A DNA stretch of 57,485 nt from a virus, in the IMG/VR virus record IMGVR_UViG_3300047476_001238, positions 79,712 through 137,196 of that record. One strand, given 5' to 3'. This document shows positions 7,497 to 14,431 of this stretch, piece by piece. A model generated the notes under the pieces. It worked only from the letters and a program-made list of their open reading frames with translations, searched no databases and was not told the origin of the DNA. Both the position numbers and the translations under genes were made by a program. Every line of letters starts with the position of its first letter. Position 1 is the stretch's first letter.

Positions 7497-9059
7497 TTAA
7501 ATCATTATAAAGGGCATAGGCGCTATATAGTCATCAATGCTGTCTTTTAGCTTTTCATCCAGTTCCGAATCATAGCTTTGCAAGCCCTGCACCATTCTGA
7601 GTACCAGCAGGGTTGAAGTCACCAAATCGTCGGTTTCGCCAATTTTTGCAGCAAATCCAGGTCCATTTGCAACAAAAGTCTTTAGCTCACTGATTAAATT
7701 TTTGCTTGAAATTGTCATCTTTTTATTTTCAATGAGATTCTTGAGTTTGGCGCAAACTGCAATTTTGGTTTTATTGGTTGTAGTAAATCCTTTGCGATGT
7801 ATTCTAGCCTGACCTACTTTGACTGGCTGACTTAGGAATGTTCCTTTGATATTTTCTTCTCCTATTTCGTTGATAACAACCAGTGCCGCTTCGCCCAGGG
7901 TATTATTTTCAACGCTGTAGTAGATGTCGTTTTGTGTCCCAATCGAATCATACAAGTATTCGCATATTTCTTTAAGAATAGCAATTTGTCGTTGAATTGG
8001 GGTTTTGTTGTGCTGCCATTCACCAATTTGAATCATTGTGGGTAATTCAAACACTTGTATAGCAGCAGGGTCGCCACCGGTGCCCAAGCTTGGGTCCAGC
8101 CCAAGCACATAAGTTTTGCCACGTTGTGGTTTTTGATACCAACGTACTTGGCCTTGTCGTTCTATTGGCTCGCGTCCTTCAAGTTCGGCAAGAGTAGATG
8201 CATTAATTAGTGTTTCATCGTAAATCAAAAACTCACATCCGTGTTCACGTCTGAAACGCTCTTCGCCAATACGGCCAATTTCTTCAGATTTCCATTTCTC
8301 ATCACGATCTGGGTGTTCGTCCCAGCGAGCGCGGTATGCTTTGAATCCGTTTATGCCTATTGCTGTTGGATTCCCGAATTCGTCCGTACACTTGTTGGCC
8401 TGTTTCCATATTGTAGCAAATTGGTCTTCGTCACTGTTTGGCGTTGATGTAATAATTGCTTTACCGCCAGTGCTCAGTGTAGGTGATATGGAAGTCCAAA
8501 ACTCTTTGGCTATAGTGGGGCGCACAAACGCAAATTCGTCACAGTATAGTAGTGTAATACTCATACCTCGTCCGGTTGTTTCTGTTGTTGTTTGTGCAAC
8601 AATACGCGAACCATTTTCAAAATCTATACTGCCTTTGTTATAACTGGTGACACCGGCTCTAATAAAATCCGGACACAGTTCGTATGCATAACGCACACGT
8701 TGCATAATCTCTTGGGCGCCAGTATATTTGTGTGCTGCAATCAAGATTGTACTATCTGGTTTAAACATTGCATACCAAAGCAAGTATCCTGCTGCCGACG
8801 TAGACTTACCGGTCTGTCGAGGCATGAGACTGATACTGAATCTATTGTGATGATAAGTATCTATTAGCTTTACTTGATATTCAAACGGGTGATATAACAT
8901 TTTCCCTTTAACGGGATGTTGTATATAAAAATAATTGTCCATAAAATATTGCGGACCGTCAACTGGATCAGCACACCTTGCGAATTCCAGAATCTGGTCC
9001 TCGGTCATGTTGACTTTTTGATACGGACTCTTTATAATACTATTTGCATCGTTTTTCAT
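7497..9059 (-). CDS. 17: Terminase large subunit (gp17-like packaging ATPase/nuclease)
   Basis: This 520-residue protein has the two-domain large terminase layout. The N-terminal ATPase has Walker A MPRQTGKS (79-86), Walker B LLYCDE (170-175) and a coupling motif STPN near 205. The C-terminal RNase H-like nuclease has its first catalytic Asp in LGLDPSLG (D322) and a late acidic motif in GETDDLV. It docks at the portal, pumps DNA into the prohead and cuts concatemers. The ATG at 9059 is preferred over one at 9095 because the longer form would overlap the divergent HNH gene and adds no family-like sequence. The probable small subunit is some 10 kb away at 19613, unlike T4, where genes 16 and 17 are adjacent. 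Confidence 0.95.
   Translation of the reverse strand: MKNDANSIIKSPYQKVNMTEDQILEFARCADPVDGPQYFMDNYFYIQHPVKGKMLYHPFEYQVKLIDTYHHNRFSISLMPRQTGKSTSAAGYLLWYAMFKPDSTILIAAHKYTGAQEIMQRVRYAYELCPDFIRAGVTSYNKGSIDFENGSRIVAQTTTETTGRGMSITLLYCDEFAFVRPTIAKEFWTSISPTLSTGGKAIITSTPNSDEDQFATIWKQANKCTDEFGNPTAIGINGFKAYRARWDEHPDRDEKWKSEEIGRIGEERFRREHGCEFLIYDETLINASTLAELEGREPIERQGQVRWYQKPQRGKTYVLGLDPSLGTGGDPAAIQVFELPTMIQIGEWQHNKTPIQRQIAILKEICEYLYDSIGTQNDIYYSVENNTLGEAALVVINEIGEENIKGTFLSQPVKVGQARIHRKGFTTTNKTKIAVCAKLKNLIENKKMTISSKNLISELKTFVANGPGFAAKIGETDDLVTSTLLVLRMVQGLQSYDSELDEKLKDSIDDYIAPMPFIMI
9010..9038 (+). promoter_or_regulatory. Sigma70-type promoter for HNH endonuclease gene
   Basis: TTGACT (9010-9015), a 17-nt spacer and TATAAT (9033-9038) form a near-consensus promoter pointing at the HNH gene. 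The predicted start near 9045 leaves a 25-nt leader. It lies inside the first codons of the oppositely oriented terminase gene. Confidence 0.6.
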
Positions 9060-9069
9060 AATAATACTT

Positions 9070-9597
9070 ATGAGCCACACTTTACTTTTAAACAAAGATT
9101 ATACACCAATTAGCGTACTTCCGCTAAGTGTTATCCATTGGCAACATGCTGTTAAGCTTATGTTTTTGGGACGTATTCAGGTTATCGAAACTTACCCAGA
9201 CTGGATGATCCACAGCGAAAAACTATCTATTAATGTACCCAGTGTGGCTATTACTCGAGAGTACTTTAATTTCAAACGCAAAGTAAACTTTACTCGACAT
9301 AATATGTACTTGCGTGATTTGTACCAGTGCCAATACTGCGAAGATACGTTCGACTTTAAGGACTTAACCATCGACCATGTTATTCCTGTAAGCCACGGTG
9401 GCGGTACTACGTGGGAAAATTGTGTGACTAGTTGCAAACCTTGCAACTTTAAAAAAGCAGATAAGTTAATGCGTCCTATACGCAAGCCGTATCGCCCGGA
9501 TTATTGGGCATTGGCTGCTGCTTGGAAGAACAGTCCGTTTAGAGTTAAGGATCCTAAGTGGAATCAGTATTTGGGTAGAGATGCAGAAGCTGCTTAA
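9070..9597 (+). CDS. HNH endonuclease
   Basis: This 175-residue protein has a clear HNH (His-Me finger) nuclease core. C87xxC90 is followed by the DH pair of IDHVIPVSHGG (102-103), the central Asn of WENC (N117) and C122xxC125N126. The four cysteines probably hold a structural zinc. The N-terminal 80 residues are a family-typical beta-rich region. It sits antiparallel to all its neighbours, between the terminase gene and the micro-gene cluster, and has its own sigma70-type promoter. This placement is typical of a free-standing homing-type endonuclease, though a packaging role next to terminase is also possible. Its TAA overlaps the converging stop of the 69-residue gene in a TTAA. No clear Shine-Dalgarno is visible. 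Confidence 0.88.
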   Translation: MSHTLLLNKDYTPISVLPLSVIHWQHAVKLMFLGRIQVIETYPDWMIHSEKLSINVPSVAITREYFNFKRKVNFTRHNMYLRDLYQCQYCEDTFDFKDLTIDHVIPVSHGGGTTWENCVTSCKPCNFKKADKLMRPIRKPYRPDYWALAAAWKNSPFRVKDPKWNQYLGRDAEAA

Positions 9598-9803
9598 ATG
9601 GGCCGTTCGCCTGTTAGATAAGGCTTACTGAACCACAATTTAAACCACTCTTCAGTCCCAGGGCGAATATCATGTCGTTTCATGAGTTCGCCTTTTTCAT
9701 TTCCTGTGACTGATATGTTGCTACCAGCAAAGCCTTTGTATTCCTGCATTACTGCACGATTACCAATGCCTGCAAGTACCTTTAGTTGTTCAATATCGTT
9801 CAT
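9594..9803 (-). CDS. Small protein of unknown function with N-terminal LAGI motif
   Basis: This 69-residue protein is not recognised. It begins IEQLKVLAGIGNRA, a variant of the hxxhxxLAG[LI] motif seen in several putative head-core proteins of this window. The rest is a charged region ending in a WFKLWFSKPYLTG segment. The start overlaps the preceding 49-residue membrane-protein gene by 14 nt. The gene is the last link in a chain of overlapping small genes that starts at the secreted nuclease-like gene. The stop converges with that of the HNH gene. Confidence 0.6.
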   Translation of the reverse strand: MNDIEQLKVLAGIGNRAVMQEYKGFAGSNISVTGNEKGELMKRHDIRPGTEEWFKLWFSKPYLTGERPI

Positions 9804-9939
9804 TGTGTTCTTCTAATTCTTCTGCCATAGTAAACAAAAATAAGAAGCCGGCAGTAGATAAAAAAATTCCTATCGCATCGCCCCTGCTAATAGCAAAAGT
9901 TGTTAAAAACCAAAAAAATAAAAAAATAATTGTTTTCAT
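9790..9939 (-). CDS. 49-residue membrane protein with two hydrophobic segments
   Basis: This small gene starts MKTIIFLFFWFLTTF. It has hydrophobic stretches at about residues 3-17 and 23-38 separated by a short polar SRGD turn, then an acidic tail (EELEEHNERY). The topology is compatible with a hairpin of two membrane helices. Its ATG overlaps the stop of the 55-residue gene (ATGA), strong evidence for coupled translation despite its size. Two-helix small membrane proteins include phage class II holins, but nothing in the sequence proves that role. Confidence 0.55.
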   Translation of the reverse strand: MKTIIFLFFWFLTTFAISRGDAIGIFLSTAGFLFLFTMAEELEEHNERY

Positions 9940-10103
9940 GGTGTTAATTGTTTTGCCGAACAATAGGCCTTAATTTTATCTTCTCTGTGATACGTTATAA
10001 CAGATATCACTTCTTCGCATTGGGCGAGCGTAGGATAAGAATTCCAGGCACGCCATTGTCCATCATCAGCAACCAAAACCATTAAAACAAAAACGTACTT
10101 CAT
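9936..10103 (-). CDS. 55-residue small protein, hydrophobic N-terminus, two cysteines
   Basis: The frame begins MKYVFVLMVLVADDG and then has a compact YPTLAQCEEVI segment and a second Cys near the C-terminus (KAYCSAK). The spaced cysteines could form a disulfide if the product reaches the periplasm. The N-terminal hydrophobic run is short for a signal peptide and could equally be a beta strand. The ATG overlaps the stop of the preceding 20-codon frame (TGATG), and its own stop overlaps the next ATG by 4 nt. Function unknown. Confidence 0.55.
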   Translation of the reverse strand: MKYVFVLMVLVADDGQWRAWNSYPTLAQCEEVISVITYHREDKIKAYCSAKQLTP

Positions 10104-10165
10104 CAGTGTTCGCCATATGGCACCACCGGAAGATCATTTTCTGAATCTTGGTTTTCGTTGCCCAT
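10103..10165 (-). CDS. 20-codon micro-gene between nuclease-like gene and small-protein chain
   Basis: An ATG overlapping the nuclease-like gene's stop (TAATG) opens a 20-codon acidic frame. It ends in TGA overlapping the next ATG (TGATG). It may encode a genuine micropeptide or simply carry terminating ribosomes to the next gene. Confidence 0.35.
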   Translation of the reverse strand: MGNENQDSENDLPVVPYGEH

Positions 10166-10599
10166 TACTGGCACCACGATTGCTTGGCTTCGCCGTAGTA
10201 TTCTCTAGCAAATCCATTGGCAATCAATTGAGCACGTAAGCTTTGTCCATCTAGTATCATGTCGCCTAGTACACGGCCACCAAACTTGTCCCAACCGTAA
10301 AGGATCACTTGACGCTTGACTGACTTGGCTACTGCATTCTTGGTAAATGCAGTTGCAGCTTCACCTCGCTGTGCTTCGCTAGCACATTGAGCACGATGTC
10401 CTTTTTCTGGTGTATCAACTCCATACACACGAACAGCCAATTCAGGCTTGAGTGGCTGTGGTAAAAATGGTGCTGCAATAACAACTGTGTCGCCGTCATT
10501 GACACGAACAATTTGTGCATCATATGTGACGCCTTGTGGTGCCTTTTGTGCAAATGCTAAAGCAGGTGCTAGTAATAGAATTGCGAATAGTTTTTTCAT
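10165..10599 (-). CDS. Secreted SNase-family nuclease (thermonuclease-like)
   Basis: This 144-residue protein starts with a typical signal peptide (MKKLFAILLLAPALAFA, likely cleavage after AFA). The mature part is a staphylococcal-nuclease fold. NDGDTV supplies the calcium-binding Asp residues. RVYGVDTPE gives R57, D62 and E65, matching SNase R35, D40 and E43. GGRVLGD provides the second catalytic Arg. All catalytic residues are present, so it should be an active calcium-dependent nuclease exported to the periplasm. A role in degrading competing DNA or host DNA released at lysis is possible. Its stop overlaps the ATG of a 20-codon frame, which starts a chain of overlapping small genes. Confidence 0.85.
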   Translation of the reverse strand: MKKLFAILLLAPALAFAQKAPQGVTYDAQIVRVNDGDTVVIAAPFLPQPLKPELAVRVYGVDTPEKGHRAQCASEAQRGEAATAFTKNAVAKSVKRQVILYGWDKFGGRVLGDMILDGQSLRAQLIANGFAREYYGEAKQSWCQ

Positions 10600-10611
10600 T
10601 GATTTTTTCCT

Positions 10612-11043
10612 TTAAGATTTTGTGTAAGTTGTTACATAATTGCCGCCGGGTTTGATGTCTTTTCCTACTCCACCAAATCCAATGCCTTTATCCATTCTAA
10701 CTGTGTGTGTCTGTCCAGGAGTACCTAATGCTCCTGTTGTATCCTTGTATGCAGCAGAGACACTTGTGGTACCTCCCATTTGCCCCTTATTATAAGCCGG
10801 GGTGCTTTTTTGAGCTGAAAGATCTACACCATTTATATTTGTTTTTACTCCAACAGTTGATGCACCACCAGGATTGAAATCTCGAGTTGCTGTTAATTGC
10901 GTAGTATCATCTACATCAAGTTGTCCAGTAAATGTTTTAGTAGGTTTGTCTGCTGTAAATTTTGCATTGCCAAGATCTAAAGTGGCAGAGTCTTGTTCAT
11001 CAAGAATATCTAAATATCGTCTAAAGAATCTTGGGTCAGACAT
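10612..11043 (-). CDS. Putative internal head protein with CTS-like N-terminus (143 aa)
   Basis: The start at the ATG overlapping the upstream stop (TAATG, 11043) gives MSDPRFFRRYLDILDEQ. That is an amphipathic N-terminal tag ending in LDE, which fits T4 gp21 cleavage specificity ([L/I]xE). The remainder is rich in Gly, Thr, Asp and Lys with little hydrophobic core, so it is probably disordered or beta-repeat-like. The protein is not recognised beyond this. It is the last gene of the 19.6-10.6 kb cassette, several of whose products carry similar tags. An AGGAG precedes the ATG. Confidence 0.6.
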   Translation of the reverse strand: MSDPRFFRRYLDILDEQDSATLDLGNAKFTADKPTKTFTGQLDVDDTTQLTATRDFNPGGASTVGVKTNINGVDLSAQKSTPAYNKGQMGGTTSVSAAYKDTTGALGTPGQTHTVRMDKGIGFGGVGKDIKPGGNYVTTYTKS

Positions 11044-12071
11044 TACCAACTCCTACACGACCAATAACGTGCCTTCCATCTTGGTCCCGGATTAGCGCAG
11101 TTGTGTCTTGCTCTGAAACTCTTACGACGTTTAGGGTTTGACTTTTTGATACGCATGTTAGGATCACCAAATTCAACTTTAACAATGTTGCCGTTTGGCT
11201 TTCTTACATACACTTTGGATTTCTTAACATCACCAGGCATTTTCTTGCCCAGTGGAACTGTGCGGCCTCTGTACTTTGCTTCATTGGTAGTGGCACGAAA
11301 TTGTGCCATTGGGCCTTGTCCACCTTTTTCAGTGTAGTCCATCCAAGGCTTACTTACATCCTGCTGAAACTCTTGTTCGTAGCTGTCGTCTTTCATTTTA
11401 TTGATAAGATAATCGCCGGCACCAGTTTTGGGATCTCTAGCAAAGGTGCGAGAAGTGTACTCTTGACTGAATTTTGGTTCACCTTTACTAGAATTAGAAT
11501 ATGTGGCTCTTTGATCTGCATAGGCCGATACCAGAGTTTTATTGTCTTTAGGAACCACTGGGCTTGTTGACTTATAGCTGTCAGATTTGGGATCGTACTT
11601 GTTTACACCACCGTGCTTGTCAGTCCAGCTATCTTGCCCCCACTTGAAATCATCTTCATGAACCATATAATCCTTGGGATCTTTTTTTGCTTTTGGTTCA
11701 GTTAACGGACTTGTATCAACAGGATTTCTTGTAGGCTTCTTTGGAGCAGTTGCTCCTGTATCTTTGGACATGTACTTGTTTTCAAGATCGTCATCGGCGC
11801 TTTTATCTTTGTTTACATTTGAATGTATTGGGCTTATAGTTTGAGTAGCAGGGGGCATGTTTGTTGGATTCTCTGTAATGTATCCCGCATGCGTTAAAAT
11901 TTTCATCATTGTGTCGTCTGCTTCTAATACTATTCCATCTTCAAATACATCAACAATGTATGTTTCAATCAAAGTTTCGTCTCTAGCGATTTCTAATTCA
12001 AACACATCACCTACCGCAGGATTACCTTCAGTTAATTCTGCTTCGGTTAGATAGTCACGAAAACTTTTCAT
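11043..12071 (-). CDS. Putative internal head protein with CTS-like tag and Cys/Trp-rich C-terminus
   Basis: This gives a 342-residue protein when started at the ATG 1 nt after the upstream stop. The N-terminus MKSFRDYLTEAELTEG closely resembles the T4 internal-protein capsid-targeting sequence (MKTYQEFIAEA) and contains two LxE-type sites. A small globular segment follows (VGDVFELEIARDETL...VLEADD). A long disordered Lys/Asp/Ser-rich middle comes next. The basic C-terminus has RRKSFRARHNC, NPGP, KARYW and SC, whose His and two Cys could bind metal. The start at 12131 is rejected because it lies within the upstream gene and lacks the tag. The gene is tightly packed between neighbours of the same cassette. 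Confidence 0.65.
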   Translation of the reverse strand: MKSFRDYLTEAELTEGNPAVGDVFELEIARDETLIETYIVDVFEDGIVLEADDTMMKILTHAGYITENPTNMPPATQTISPIHSNVNKDKSADDDLENKYMSKDTGATAPKKPTRNPVDTSPLTEPKAKKDPKDYMVHEDDFKWGQDSWTDKHGGVNKYDPKSDSYKSTSPVVPKDNKTLVSAYADQRATYSNSSKGEPKFSQEYTSRTFARDPKTGAGDYLINKMKDDSYEQEFQQDVSKPWMDYTEKGGQGPMAQFRATTNEAKYRGRTVPLGKKMPGDVKKSKVYVRKPNGNIVKVEFGDPNMRIKKSNPKRRKSFRARHNCANPGPRWKARYWSCRSW

Positions 12072-12072
12072 A

Positions 12073-14430
12073 TCACTTGCCTTTCCACTGCTGAGGTGGT
12101 AATACTTTAATTGGCTCTCCATCTTTACCAACTACTTCGCCTTTGTCGGCTTGGAGTCTATTTAAGTGTGTATCATATCGATCATTGACTTGTTTTTCGT
12201 ACTCGGTACCTTTGTACTGCTTACGCATGGCGTCAAGATCACGTAATTGTTGACTGGTTCTTAGCTTGCTGGCCTCTGTACCTACTAGGTCACCAACAAA
12301 GTTTGAAACGTCGTCCCATCCTTCGTCAACTTCTTTTTCATCACCGCTACCAATTGTGACATGGCGTGGGCCACCAACACGATCATCCGAGGAGTGAGTT
12401 GTTAAAGGAAGTTTGGATTGATCTGGGGCGCCAGATTTTTTTGGTGGCGGAAATGTTGCACGTACTCTGCCTGTTTCTGGATCTTTTTTGATTTCAGGAT
12501 CATCTTTGTTGTCCCTAATCAAGATACTTTCCAACATGGCATCCAAATCTGCATCAAGCGTACTTTCGGCCATTGGATTGTCCCCCAACTTTGGCTTGTC
12601 TGCATATTGACGCTTTTCTCTATTTAGATCATTGCCTTGACGAATAATGCTGTCCACGGTTTGATATTCTTCTTCTGGAGTGTTTTCGTATTCTGTTTCT
12701 CTATCAGCTTCCATCATTTCTTCATCGCCGTCGGACATGACAACCATTGCTGGGCGATCGCTACTGTTCATACCTGCTAGTTTGAGCATTGATAATAGTT
12801 CGTCTGCTTTGTCGCCTTGAGCTGAGATGTTTACACTCTTTGTGCCGTTGCTGCTCATATTGGTGCTTACATTCATAGTGTCATGACTATTCATACCCAT
12901 GTCGCCGCATTCGTCTAATTTGCTTTCACTTAGTCCAGCCAAGCGAGCCAATTCACTTAAAGTATTATCCACAACTGGCTGTTCGGTCACAACAGACTCG
13001 CTCATGCTGCTGCCCATATCTGCATAGAAACGCTCCTCAACCCACTGATACGGATCACCTTCGCGACCTTTAGCAACGCCGTATGGCATTTCGCCTGTAT
13101 CAAGATAGTAATCGTACAGTGCATCGTATAGATTTTCTGCCATAAATCCATTGTTCATGAAATTTTTGACTTCATGTTTGAATCTATTAGCAATATGCTT
13201 TAGTGCATTGCCACCTTCATCTAACATAACATCTTCGTTGACTTTCTTAGGAAGGCCTTTGTGTTTGGTGCTTGCGAAATCTTTTGTGTCTTTTTTGCTC
13301 ATAGTTTTAGCTGCTTTCTTTAATTCAGGACTAGCGCCTTTGACCTTTTCACCTTTTTGCATAGCATGTACCATGCCCATAAATTTTTGTTGCTGTTTAC
13401 TAACAGCTTTTTCGTTTAATGCAAGTCCACTTAGGCGCATCATTTCTTCTAATTCCATGTTATCTTGTTCCTCTAATTCATCTTCGGCGAATTGTCCATA
13501 GCCACCAGCGGGTTTAGTAGCGGTAGTTGTAGCAGGTTCTGGGGCAGCATTCAGTGCTGCTGTGGCCGCTTGATCTGAAGTTTGTGTTGGTGCTGATTTA
13601 CTTGCCATTGCGGTAGCGGCATTATTTGTTGGCTGATTACCACCAAACATTCCTTTAACTTTGTCTCCTACTGCACTAGCAAAATCTCCAAAGCTGGCAT
13701 AGCTTTTTGTTGCTTGATTTTGTTGTCCATAAAGACCGCCAGCTTTTTGATCTGCTGCAATTTTGTCTGACGTTCTAGACACTACATTAGTGGTTCCTGC
13801 AACAGGTTGATAATCGCTTTTAGAGGCAGTAGCGGTGTTGGTCGCTGCTGGTGCAGTCTGCGGATTTACTTGTGCAACTGGCTTGTATGCACCGCTATTT
13901 ACTTGTGCTTGCAGTCTATCTCGTGCGGCAGTTGCTTCTTGATCTACGTTGGCATCTGCTGCTGGTGCTGTATTAAGTGCTGCTGTAGCAGTCTGGTCCG
14001 AGGTTTGTGTTGGTGCAGACTTACTTGCCATAGCTGCTGCGCCTCTTGTGTCAGTTGCTGGATTGTCAACTACTTCTTCGCCAGCATCTAATGATTGATC
14101 TGCTGGCACTGTTTGTGCCGCTTGATTGGTATCTGTAGCTGCAGGTTTTGCTACTCCGGCAACGTTGATATCTGTAGCAGCGCGATCTGAGATAGTTGGT
14201 GCAACAGCCGCTGTACCGGCTGGCTGCGGTTGGCTGAATTTCTTTGCTAGTGCCATGTTAGCTGCGGCTGTTCCGGCTGTAAACCCTGGACCTAGTGCTG
14301 CATCAACTTTGGCTTGATTCAATCTATCTGCTTTGTTCATGAACTGGCCGCCGCTTGTTTGTGCAAGTTTTGTCCCAGTTGCGCCTTGTGCCGGCGCTTC
14401 GAATAAGTCTATTAAGTCTCGCATGTTCAT
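12073..14430 (-). CDS. Large low-complexity protein with DUF3008-like segment and three LAGL-type motifs
   Basis: This 785-residue, mostly disordered protein is Ala/Thr/Gln-rich in its first 330 residues and opens MNMRDLIDLFEAP, a CTS-like amphipathic tag. AMASKSAPTQTSDQ is duplicated about 145 residues apart. Around residues 340-397 lies a KAVSKQQQKFMGMVHAMQ...FASTKHKGLP segment that matches DUF3008 (function unknown). Three copies of an hxxhxxL[AS]G[LM] motif occur: EEMMRLSGL, ELARLAGL and SMLKLAGM. A small Tyr-rich helical segment (YDALYDYYLD) may be a folded domain. A DEGWDD element near the C-terminus is shared with the 264-residue neighbour. It is probably virion-internal; no catalytic motif is visible. 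Confidence 0.65.
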   Translation of the reverse strand: MNMRDLIDLFEAPAQGATGTKLAQTSGGQFMNKADRLNQAKVDAALGPGFTAGTAAANMALAKKFSQPQPAGTAAVAPTISDRAATDINVAGVAKPAATDTNQAAQTVPADQSLDAGEEVVDNPATDTRGAAAMASKSAPTQTSDQTATAALNTAPAADANVDQEATAARDRLQAQVNSGAYKPVAQVNPQTAPAATNTATASKSDYQPVAGTTNVVSRTSDKIAADQKAGGLYGQQNQATKSYASFGDFASAVGDKVKGMFGGNQPTNNAATAMASKSAPTQTSDQAATAALNAAPEPATTTATKPAGGYGQFAEDELEEQDNMELEEMMRLSGLALNEKAVSKQQQKFMGMVHAMQKGEKVKGASPELKKAAKTMSKKDTKDFASTKHKGLPKKVNEDVMLDEGGNALKHIANRFKHEVKNFMNNGFMAENLYDALYDYYLDTGEMPYGVAKGREGDPYQWVEERFYADMGSSMSESVVTEQPVVDNTLSELARLAGLSESKLDECGDMGMNSHDTMNVSTNMSSNGTKSVNISAQGDKADELLSMLKLAGMNSSDRPAMVVMSDGDEEMMEADRETEYENTPEEEYQTVDSIIRQGNDLNREKRQYADKPKLGDNPMAESTLDADLDAMLESILIRDNKDDPEIKKDPETGRVRATFPPPKKSGAPDQSKLPLTTHSSDDRVGGPRHVTIGSGDEKEVDEGWDDVSNFVGDLVGTEASKLRTSQQLRDLDAMRKQYKGTEYEKQVNDRYDTHLNRLQADKGEVVGKDGEPIKVLPPQQWKGK

Positions 14431-14431
14431 T

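Noticed and set aside
9060-9095. Upstream ATG for the terminase gene at 9095
   Set aside because: The extension overlaps the divergent HNH gene, contributes no conserved sequence, and the ATG at 9059 is adequate.
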